Below are positions 47,161 through 55,423 of a DNA stretch of 55,423 bases, piece by piece. The position numbers were made by a program, and so were the translations under genes. Positions within the stretch are counted from its first letter, which is position 1. Every line of letters begins with the position of its first letter. The DNA is from Emmonsiellopsis sp. PD_33 (taxonomy: Eukaryota; Ascomycota; Eurotiomycetes; Onygenales; Ajellomycetaceae): positions 1-55,423 of the forward strand of contig JANTQF010000229.1 in assembly GCA_032988165.1 (NCBI GenBank), given 5' to 3'. The notes beneath the pieces are model-generated. The model saw only the letters and a program-made list of their open reading frames with translations. It was not told the DNA's origin and made no database searches.

Positions 47161-48132
47161 TCAGGGGTATTTCAACGGCGAAGGTTTATACCCCCTCTTC
47201 CGATAAAAAGCAGGCGCAAGCTTAGCTTTAATACTGCCTTCTTCCTCAACACTCTCCATTTCCTCCTCCTGCGCGATCCGTTCAACAGCATTCCTGGACG
47301 CCTCGAAGCTGCGCAGTCTTCCCTTTCGAGGGTACTTCCTCCTCCTCCCCTTCCCCCTCCCCCCTGTCGTCTCTCTGTGCGTAGAGGAACGTGCTGGAGG
47401 ACGAGATTTCCCGGATAAATCTGAGCGGTCCTTGGGGTTATCTTTGGAGGAGGGGTCATTTTTTTTCGGCCCGTCGTCCGTCACGGCCACGGCGCGAACG
47501 GTAGTGAGTACTGGGACTGTATTATTCGCGGGTTTCTTCTTCGTTACTGTCTTCCCATCGGATGCGAGTTGGATGGTACATGTATGTAGCTCATATTTGC
47601 CGCCCCGGGGTAGTATGGTTTCATTCTGTGGTCTGGAAGCAAGAGTTTCCGCTGTCTTTGTTGTAACCATGGGGTGCTCTTGATATTGATAGGGCGATAC
47701 TATCGATCTTCTCGAAATCCGTTGCGCATTCTCAGCCAACGTCTTGTCGATTTCCACATCCACATCCACACCCACCGCCACAGTTCTCCCGGGCTTTTTT
47801 GGAGTTGGGAAATTAATATTAGGTAGTAGTCGTTTCTTGAACCCGCGGGATATCTTGAGAGCGTATAAACCGCATTCGACGAGGAGTTGATGTCTGGATT
47901 GGCCGTGCGCAATAATGTAGTTTGATAAGGCGGCTCGGAAATGGCTGTGCTTGGAGATCCCAAACTCGCGGTTAAACTGTTCGATGGCCGTTTCTGGGCG
48001 GGAGGAGTGGCGCGTAGCGCGGTTGATAGTGATGGCGCTTCGTGGATATTCATGTTGGTTGTCGCTTTGTGGACTAGTTATAGTTAAGGTATCGTTGTGG
48101 AGGGTTTCGCTTGTCGCCTTTGATGTTGTCAT
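47161..48132 (-). CDS. Basic orphan protein, 323 aa
   Basis: A single-exon frame from ATG 48132 to TGA at 47161-47163. The N-terminal ~35 residues are Ser/Thr-rich. Residues ~50-110 are the most ordered looking part (QFNREFGISKHSHFRAALSN, then HQLLVECGLYALKISRGFKK) and could form helices. The C-terminal third is charged and low complexity, with a strongly basic run GGRGKGRRRKYPRKGRLR near residue 265 that could be a nuclear localisation or nucleic-acid binding patch, followed by an acidic EEEMESVEEEG stretch. No signal peptide or membrane segment. I do not recognise a family; a lineage-restricted protein is likely. Overlapping frames on both strands exist because the region is GC-balanced, but this is the longest and ends cleanly. 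Confidence 0.6.
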   Translation of the reverse strand: MTTSKATSETLHNDTLTITSPQSDNQHEYPRSAITINRATRHSSRPETAIEQFNREFGISKHSHFRAALSNYIIAHGQSRHQLLVECGLYALKISRGFKKRLLPNINFPTPKKPGRTVAVGVDVDVEIDKTLAENAQRISRRSIVSPYQYQEHPMVTTKTAETLASRPQNETILPRGGKYELHTCTIQLASDGKTVTKKKPANNTVPVLTTVRAVAVTDDGPKKNDPSSKDNPKDRSDLSGKSRPPARSSTHRETTGGRGKGRRRKYPRKGRLRSFEASRNAVERIAQEEEMESVEEEGSIKAKLAPAFYRKRGYKPSPLKYP

Positions 48133-49761
48133 GATTCAGAAAGCAATGGTAACCGGAAAAGGTCGAGGGCATAAGGGGGGTTTGTAGAAGGTGGGTAGTG
48201 TTAGAAACCATCATGAAGGTAAACATTCTGGGTTGTTGATATATGCGATGTAAGGTGGAGATTTCCTTGTCCCGTTTCATTCCTGAGAAGCGCCTGAAGG
48301 GCTTACAGGAACCTCCCATGGTATGGTTTCATGAAATATATCTAACTGTTGGTAGATTTGGGGGGAAAGTGGTTAAATAAACTGGTGGCGTCGATATTGG
48401 AGTCGCCCCTGAAAACCATGTCAAAATATGCTGTAGCTGTATGATTTCTAGAAAGGAGGGAGATAGTGAATAGAAAAGGTGCCTACCATCGTGGTATTTT
48501 TGTCTTCCTGATGTTTCATAAAACGGAATATTCCTGTTGTTTCTTTGACGTGAGAATGAAACAATGCTGTTGGACCCAGGTTAGGTTGCTTTTCAACCTC
48601 CTTTTACTTCTTTCTTCTTCGTAAACCTCTCCCCGTTTCCAAGAACAATGAAAATGCGTCAAGACAATAGGATAAACCTGATATGAAGAGCTCGCTTGCT
48701 CGTCATCCCGGTATTTTCTTTTCTTTTCAGCTTACCCTCCCCAACACAATATTTGCACAAAAGCACAAATTATGTTGGATGGCATAATTAGTTATGCAAA
48801 TCAACAAACATGAACATGGAGTTCAAAAAAGCAATGGAAGATAGTAATGGACCAGTATTTGGTGGATGTCTGAGTATTCAACTATTGGTGTTCTCAGGGT
48901 CAGGAGAACCCTCTGAGTTCCACCTTTATTCACTGATTACATTGTCGGCATTGTGTGCGAGCACGTAGGTATTAACAGATATTCGGGGGGTCCAATCAAG
49001 ACCATACATCTCGTTTTACACACATAGGACACTCCGTCTCGGGATGGACGTCGGAGCTCGAATGATATTGAAGACATTTGTTCCGTCGCAGGCTTCGCGG
49101 GTTTTTTGAGTTGGTAAGGTCTCTGCACAATGCAGTCGCTGTCTTGTCTGTGGCACCCTGGCATTGGCCATGCTTGGTTTTTGGGGTTAGACGGGAACGA
49201 TAAGATCATGCCGGCACAGGATCAGCTACCGGGGAGAGGATCAAATCATGATTCGTGCTGTATTATTATCATGTCGGGGATTCGGGGGTGCTTTGCGCAT
49301 CAACCCCCACTGGTTGTTGCGCATATTTATCGGGTGCAAAGCGCTATGCTCGATGGGCTCGGAAGGCCGCCAATTTCTCCCATCAAATCTCCGTGCTCGA
49401 AAAGCGCGCGGGAGGCGGATGATTAAATAATTGCTCTGTATTTGCGTAGGTTAAATAGGCCGATGCGGTCGAGTGTGACGGAGGAGAGCAAGTCAAGCAT
49501 CGTGTCGCGCCTCGACCTGGCTTGGTATAATAACTAGGCGGATATATGTGCTACGTAGCACGACATAAATACAAAGAGACCAGAGATGCCATAATGCCAT
49601 GCTTGAGAGTTTCCGCTGCTGCTGGGTAAAGGTGTAGAGAAAAGGTTAATAAAGTTGACTGTCCAATATTTAACTCGAGTCGCTAAAATATTTGACTAAA
49701 TCCCCCCGCGTCTTTCTCGCGTTTTAGCATCATATCCTCTCAACCTCCCAATAATAATATA
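48133..49761. other. 1.6-kb divergent intergenic region
   Basis: It lies between divergently transcribed genes (the minus-strand orphan gene and the plus-strand reductase), so both promoters fall here. Open frames at 48,937-49,209 (-) and 49,130-49,430 (+) overlap each other, lack family motifs and were not called. A cluster tttttgtcttcctg to tttcttcttcg (48,500-48,620) is pyrimidine-rich. No tRNA or other RNA was recognised. Confidence 0.5.
49548..49561. promoter_or_regulatory. 14-bp perfect palindrome upstream of reductase
   Basis: GTGCTACGTAGCAC, ~200 bases before the reductase start, with TACGTA at its centre. It could be a dimeric transcription-factor site. No factor can be assigned from the sequence. 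Confidence 0.3.
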
Positions 49762-50909
49762 ATGTCTTCATCGCAACACATCCACGTCCTCGGCATTGGG
49801 AATCTGGGAAAACTCGTTGCCCACTCGATCCGTAAAAGCCATCCGAAGACGCCCATCACGCTCCTTTTCCATCGTCCAACTCTCGCCGCTGAATGGGCCA
49901 AAGCCGGCCAATGCATAGAGATCGTAAGGGACGGCATACCTGACCGGCAAAACGGATTTAATTATGAATCCGTCTCTCCCGATGGACAGCAACAAGGCTC
50001 TATCATTGAAAATCTCGTTGTAGCCACGAAATCCTATACCACAGTCGATGCATTGAAGCCCTTTAAGGACCGCCTAATCCCATCTTCGACACTGCTATTT
50101 CTACAGAATGGCATTGGTATGTGTTTGATTTCGTTCAAAAATGATTGGGAAATACGAGTTACTCATGGATTTACCTAGGAACTATCGATGAGGTGAATTC
50201 GGCTCTATTCAACCATCCATCTCATAGGCCAAACTACCTCGCCGGCATCGTCAATCATGGCGTCTACGCCACCTCCAAGTTCTCCTCGGTTCATGCTGGG
50301 TTTGCAAACACCGTCCTAGGCCCCGTCCTGGATTCTTCATCTACTGCGCAGACCCCACAGCAAGAAGAACAGACGGCATTCCTCGTACGGCAAATTCTAG
50401 ACGCCCCCGACCTTGCTGCATCCCTAGTATCCCCTACAGAACTGCTGCAAATCCAACTTCAAAAACTCACAGTCAACGCCGTCATTAACCCGTTAACAGT
50501 GATCTTCGACTGTTTCAACGGGCAACTGTTCCAGAGCGAACAGATCTGCAAGCTCATTCGAGCTCTCATATCGGAACTATCGGGGGTGATTTGTGCTATT
50601 ATAGCATCAAGACAAGCAGCGAGCAATGCCACCTCTGCTGAGCGGGCAGCTGCCCAAGCTAGATTTTCAGCCACAAACCTGACCACAGTCGTGTTTGATG
50701 TTGGGGCCAAAACTGCGAAAAACATCAGCTCGATGCGTCAGGACGTGCTTGCGGGCCGGAAAACGGAAATCGACTATATCAACGGGTATATTGTTGCCCA
50801 GGCGGCACAATATGGGATTGAGTGCCCGCTGAATGCGAAGATTGTGGAGCTTGTGAGGAGCATCACGTTGGTGTCTGAAGATAAAATTCCTACGGTCTTC
50901 GGCATCTAG
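49762..50909 (+). CDS. Ketopantoate reductase (2-dehydropantoate 2-reductase) family
   Basis: Two exons, 49762-50116 and 50179-50909, with a 62-nt intron (GTATGT...CCTAG); phases match and the product is 361 residues. The family reduces 2-dehydropantoate to pantoate with NADPH in pantothenate/CoA synthesis. The N-terminal Rossmann motif HVLGIGNLGKLVAHS (GxGxxG, residues ~11-16) is intact. LLFLQNGIGTIDEV (across the intron) and GIVNHGVYA are typical of the NADP-binding domain. The C-terminal ApbA_C-type domain has LQKLTVNAVINPLTVIF, with the Lys and Asn expected in the active site, and SSMRQDVLAGRKTEIDYING. Length fits fungal members, which are longer than the ~300-residue bacterial PanE. Fungi often have several paralogues, so the true substrate may differ. 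Confidence 0.88.
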
Positions 50910-51801
50910 GTGGGCGGTGTTCCTTTTTCATTTCCTGTCGGACCAATTCTAGTATCACAGAGTTAGATTCCAGAGAAGGCCTTTGGTTTTTTTGTTTTGA
51001 CAATGTCCGCAACTATACCCGTTTGGCATAGAAGTTTTGACTCTGTACTTTCCTACTGCGGTTACCGATTTGCTCTGTCAAGTACCAGAGGCCACTATGT
51101 TGCAGGGGTTGGTACCTTCACACATCCTTTCACATGAAAACGCGGTGCCACGAATCGATACTCTGGGGCGACGTGCAAGTTGAGAAATCCATGCTCAAAG
51201 CCTCAGTGCCTCATTCATCCCCTTGCCTCCAGGTCCCATTAGCGCGGAAGCGTTGGTTTGACAAAGCCAAGCGTATTTCGACCTTGGAAATGTTTCTATT
51301 TGAAAGTGGCTTGTTTCCCTTTTTTCCTTCTTGCGAGCATAGAGCCGTCAAATTTTGTACAAAGGTACAGACATAATGTACCCCTGCTTACAGGGCCATG
51401 TGCTCTTTTTGGCTCTCTGTTTCCCTATATTCCTACTTTGGTCTGGTGTTTCTCGCTATAGGGACATCTTATTCTGTAATGAGCTCATTTTAGGAGAATA
51501 TACCTAAAATGGCTCTTGCTTTTACTATCGTGTGTCCTATATACGGACTTTGTTAGAGCTGGACGTGTGCTGCAATATCAATTCAAGATGTTGTCTTCCA
51601 TCCCTTTCTTGTGGTTGTCTCGTGGTTGGCAGTGGCTGGTTGCTAGAGGCTTCCTTCCCCTGCTTGTTGAGCCGCAAACACACCTCGCGCGCCTGGTGGA
51701 AGACAACTGAACATCTTGGACATCTCGCCTTTGAATGTCTAGATACTAGGAGTTTGCCTTCCCATTCACCCAGACGGGCGTCTATATTTGGCTATGCCAG
51801 G
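50910..51801. other. Intergenic region / long 5' leader
   Basis: About 890 bases, pyrimidine-rich in places, between the reductase stop and the ATG of the next gene. Short overlapping frames (51,134-51,888) show no family motif. It likely contains the reductase 3' end and the promoter and leader of the downstream gene. Confidence 0.5.
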
Positions 51802-54548
51802 ATGGAATCCCTTTGTCCCCGCCGAAGTGCGTCTTTGCCCACCTCCTTTCATAACCTCTCCTTTCTCCATGCTTGCGAACTGAACTGATATGATATCTCA
51901 CACCCTTAGGATCCCGAAGCCGCAAGAAGAAACCAGTTGCCGGCATTGGTAGTCTTGTTCCTGGCAGAGCTCCAGTTGGACTTCTTGCTCCAGAGCTTGA
52001 ACAGGTGCTGGAGGATGTCCCTGTTAATGGCCACAGAACTGTTCCCAACAATAAGATAGACACACCCGCCATGACAAGCCCAACCACTCCATCTATGGAT
52101 AAGAATCCTACATCTGCCCTGCCAGACAAACCGCAACAGACCATGGCAACAATGGAGTGCGGTGAAGAGGTATCCCAGCCAGTGTGTTGTGATGGCCAGA
52201 CCACACGGCAACAGTCTCCTTATATCAACATCAACAACCCCCCCCATGCCCACTCCACTGAGATATCACCAGCAAGCTCGCTGTCTCTCGATGCGGTGGT
52301 AACTCCAGCTGCCACTCCCCCTACGCCCGCCTTGGACGCGTCTGAGGGCCAAGAGGCGCCTCCCGCGATACCACAGCCAGCCGACTGTCAAACCACGGAT
52401 ACGGCGAACGCTCAACCTGAAGCTTCAAATCTTCCAGTTGCACAAGGCGCGAAATCCAAAGGGCGTAGGAAATCCCACAGCTCTAGCAGTTCGTCCTCTC
52501 GTTTATCGAAAACGCCTTCAAATTCCTCAACGAGATCGAAAAATCCAATCTCAGACTCAAGCGATATCGATAACATTCCCTCGTCCTCGAAACCAATCTC
52601 TCTAAGCTCGTTTGCTGTTCGAACGCATAATAAAAACAAAGGCTCAAAATCCTGGGTACCCTTGTGTCTTGAGGATCTTGAAGAGGACGACAACGATATG
52701 GATCCCCGAAATTATAACAACCGTATAGCTAGGCCTCCTGCCCGCTATTCTGTCCCTAGCGTGCCTGCAAACAACCATCCACTACGACATGTTACAACGA
52801 TGGATCCAGTGTCCGATTTCGTCGGCATACATGAAGTTCAACCTCATCCTCCTCAGCAATGGCCACAACCAATGGGGCATACTGGCCACATGGATACCTT
52901 TGCGTACTACCAGCAAATTCCAGGAGTCAATGTCCCTCACCATGGCCATCGTCCACCGATGATGGCTTTTACAAGTTCTGTTCCTCGTGGTGCTGGTCCA
53001 CAGATCATGGGTCCCGAAGATGTCAGTCCCACGAAACATGAAGAAAAGCACGCCATGCGAGAATTCCAATACAGTAATGCAGGGCAGAGCACTATGCATG
53101 GCAATCCATACATGGCGGACCCTGCGTTTGACCCTTTCAATCAAGACCAGATTGCCTACCGCACCGCTGGCGCAACAGAAGAAGCCTTGTATCTTCAAAA
53201 TGTTGGAGCTGATCAATACTCGCAACCCCAAGGACATACGGCTCAAAACTACATTTCACCGCAACGTCCCTTGGCGAATGAGAACGCAAATACTCGTTAT
53301 ACTGCTTATAGCTCTAACCCGTCTCCCCATTCCTCAGTTCCGGGGGTGATTACACGTGTCGCAGGTACCAAACTGTCTCCGGAGAAGAAATCTGACTGTA
53401 CCCCAACATCAATTTCATCCCATTCTCCGGTGTCTATGAAGAAGGCATCAACAACACCGCAAGCAAACGCGAACGTCTCCCCTCAGCGCCCTGGTCTGAA
53501 TGCGGCCTACGTTGCAAAACAAAAAGAGGGATCCAGTTTCTTAAGGAGTGTCGGGCCACCTTCGCAAGAAAAGGATAAAGTGGATATCAGAATAGAATCG
53601 ATCATCGCGGCAAAGGATGCAATCGCCAAGAATCAGTATACACCAGTCCCTGGGAATCACCCACTTCCCTCCCGTCCGGTACCTCAGCCTGACCTATCTA
53701 TGGCTAAGAGTGTTAGAACCCCACAAGCCCCGGCGGAGCACCCACTTCCCTCCCGTCTCCCTCAACATGAACTATCTCCGGCTAGAAGTGTTGGAACCCC
53801 ACGAGTTCAGCGTACTCCAAATACCGGGCCAGAACCATGGGACCCACCTGCTCAAAATACTTCGACATCGACGCCATTGGCATATACCTCCCCTCATAGC
53901 CACACGGAAGTGGATCCTGTATTCTCATCTGCCTTCACTGAACGGACTATACCCCAGCCAATTGGACCTCCACGGTCCCAATCCAGGTTCAGGTTTCCTC
54001 CAGGATTGCCCATCCCGGCAGGCTTGACAGATACCACTCCTGTTGTAGAGAAACCTGATATGATGACTTCGAGACTAGTTGACTCCACTGCTTGGTTTAA
54101 CGAAGATCGCCGGGGAGGCGACGAACTACGCCAAAAAATTACCGAGACTGCACAGGAAGTGGCCGCGCGCCAGAAGAAGAACGGGATTGCACCACTCCGT
54201 CCAGGAGAGCGTGCCGGAGTGGCTGAAGCAGGCACCATTCTGCTAGGGCACGTACTGGCCAATTTCCAATCGTATACCCTGGGCGATTCCAACCAGGATA
54301 AAGGATTTGCAAACTTTGGGTCCGCTCCTAGTTACTGCTACGAGCCATCGCACGGTGGTCGCAGAAGTTACTTTGATATAGATCCTATCACTGATCCGTG
54401 GAAATTGCCGCCGCCCCGTCACCCACTAGCCAGGGACCCGCTTCTTGCCTATGAAGATGGAGATGTGGGCGCTACGAAGGAGGACGAACAGAAAGAATCT
54501 GCGCACCATGCTTCTGAAAGGTTCGATGGTGGAGATCCTAAGAACTGA
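51802..54548 (+). CDS. Large Pro/Ser/Gln-rich protein of unknown function, 887 aa
   Basis: The long frame has no ATG at its left end; the first in-frame ATG is 52071. An acceptor (cccttag, ending 51909) and a donor GTGCGT at 51827, with a CTGAT branch region, define an 83-nt intron. It joins a 25-nt first exon (ATG 51802) in the correct phase, giving 888 codons. The N-terminus then reads MESLCPRRRSRSRKKKPVAG, a likely nuclear localisation signal. The middle is disordered looking: Ser runs (SHSSSSSSSRLSK), His/Gln/Pro-rich stretches and repeated HPLPSRP/HPLPSRL motifs. The C-terminal ~200 residues (STAWFNEDRRGGDELRQKI, then GERAGVAEAGTILLGHVLAN) look folded and are the likely conserved domain. 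No known family recognised. If the first exon is wrong, translation could begin at 52071. Confidence 0.72.
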
Positions 54549-54920
54549 TTATCTGTTCCCGGCCTTGTGTATTAGCTCTGCCAGCTACTCGCGGATGGTG
54601 TCAAGATAGAATTGCTTTAGATAAGGCATTCTGGGTTTGGAAGATGATGTTTCTCGAATGTTTCTACAAAGTGCGATTGGTTTTTGATTCAAGGATAGGA
54701 TGGTTTTTTTATTTTTTTTAAAAAAAAGGACAAGGGGGGAAATGACATGGCTAGAAGCAGTCCGGAAAATTAACTGATAGCAAAGCTTGCTAGTAACTAG
54801 TTAAGATTGTTTTGTATTGAAAGTTTTTGCATGTTTTGTTTCTTTCCCATCATCCTATTTCTCTTTCATGTTTGTTGATGCAAAGGAAATATGTGTGTAA
54901 CTCCAGTCTTTGACAAACAC

Positions 54921-54927
54921 CCTGTCC

Positions 54928-54960
<33 letters not shown>

Positions 54961-54961
54961 C
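54921..54961. repeat. (CCTGTC)n microsatellite
   Basis: About six to seven tandem CCTGTC units with one CCCCTG interruption near the left end. A C11 run at 55036-55046 follows close by. Confidence 0.85.
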
Positions 54962-55372
54962 TTGCCCCATCCCCTTTTTTTGTCTAACTGGTGATTACTT
55001 CTTTTCACTCAGGTTAATAATAATACTACTCCCCACCCCCCCCCCCTGTTTTTGTTCCCTTTGCATGTCTTCCTTCATTGTAACTTATCTGTTTCCGTCA
55101 ATGGTAGATTGATGTATGTATGTATGGAACAGGAAAAGAAAACCCTAAATAAAGAGAAAAAAAATAGAATTAGAAAAAACAAAAGTAGGTTGAAATGAAA
55201 ATGTACTGGCAAGCAAATAAATTAAAATAAGTAACTACTAGATAAATTTACAACAACATCATCCCTTTTGCCTAGCTTCCCACTATCGACATATTATAGC
55301 TAAAAAAAAAAAATAAGACGTGGAAGGTAGGTATGGACTGGAGATGTTGATTAAACAAAAGCTGGGGATGGA

Positions 55373-55388
55373 GGGGGGGGGGGGGGGG
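55373..55388. repeat. Poly-G run
   Basis: Sixteen consecutive G, followed by TTTTTG. The length of such runs is often unreliable in assemblies. Confidence 0.85.
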
Positions 55389-55423
55389 TTTTTGTCTCTA
55401 TCTTTTGTAGTAGACCAGCAGAC

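Larger units (their letters stand above)
54549..55423. other. 3' flank with simple repeats
   Basis: AT-rich 3' region without a supported gene. It contains a polyT/polyA pair (tttttttatttttttt then aaaaaaa near 54,707-54,727) that could form a hairpin at the 3' end of the preceding transcript. The frame at 54,891-55,112 is driven by the CCTGTC repeat and was not called. Confidence 0.5.

Noticed and set aside
47432..48187. Several plus-strand frames over the orphan gene
   Set aside because: Short, mutually overlapping and antisense to the longer single-exon minus-strand frame.
52005..52070. Start of the large gene at 52005
   Set aside because: That codon is GTG, not ATG; a fungal nuclear gene should start at ATG, and a phase-matched upstream exon exists at 51802.
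54891..55112. 73-codon frame rich in Ser-Leu
   Set aside because: Reads through the (CCTGTC)n microsatellite and C runs; no other support.

Overview
The window looks like a filamentous ascomycete chromosome segment. Genes carry short 50-170 nt GT-AG introns with CTAAC/TACTAAT-like branch sites, and the flanking genes resemble those of Eurotiomycetes. An Onygenales fungus (Blastomyces/Emmonsia type, with GC-poor repeat isochores) is my best guess; that is inference, not proof.

Two compartments are obvious. Positions ~170-44,700 form one AT-rich block in which I found no CpG dinucleotide by eye. It holds a graveyard of mobile elements whose reading frames are still in register over hundreds of codons but are peppered with TAA/TAG/TGA at former Gln, Arg and Trp codons. 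Catalytic residues are changed by G:C-to-A:T steps, the signature of RIP-like mutation. Positions ~44,700-55,423 have normal composition and carry four intact-looking genes.

Layout of the repeat block: (1) a C-rich tract, 1-169. (2) A Ty3/gypsy chromovirus gag-pol in one frame, + strand, 302-5002. (3) A hAT transposase (BED finger to hATC), - strand, 5890-8243, beside a two-intron gene for an acidic-tailed protein, 8719-9603. (4) A divergent histone H3-like frame, + strand, 10075-10641. (5) A ~13 kb block, 11.6-24.6 kb, with an unidentified multi-exon relic, a Plavaka-type (CACTA-like) transposase, 16.0-19.5 kb, and a ~1,196-codon SNF2-family ATPase, 20020-23607, all on the - strand. This block is studded with a 16-bp palindrome, CTYAGCTTAAGCTRAG. 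(6) A minus-strand gag-like remnant, 24.8-25.5 kb. (7) A structurally complete 11.4 kb LTR retrotransposon, 25547-36983, with 319-bp LTRs, PBS, PPT and a 4-bp GTAG target duplication. (8) An unidentified 580-codon frame at 37.9-39.6 kb. (9) A Helitron Rep-C/PIF1 helicase, 40.0-42.8 kb, followed by a spliced unidentified gene, 42859-44101.

The gene compartment holds a DPR-repeat dehydrin-like stress protein (45644-46922, five exons), a basic orphan protein (47161-48132, - strand), a ketopantoate-reductase family enzyme (49762-50909) and a large Pro/Ser/Gln-rich protein with a 25-nt first coding exon (51802-54548).

The most unusual content is the accessory cargo of the dead elements. A histone-H3-fold protein and a SNF2 remodeller-like ATPase lie a few kb from DNA transposases, with a dense, locally restricted palindrome family. 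Together these suggest one or more large fungal DNA transposons that carried chromatin-type genes.
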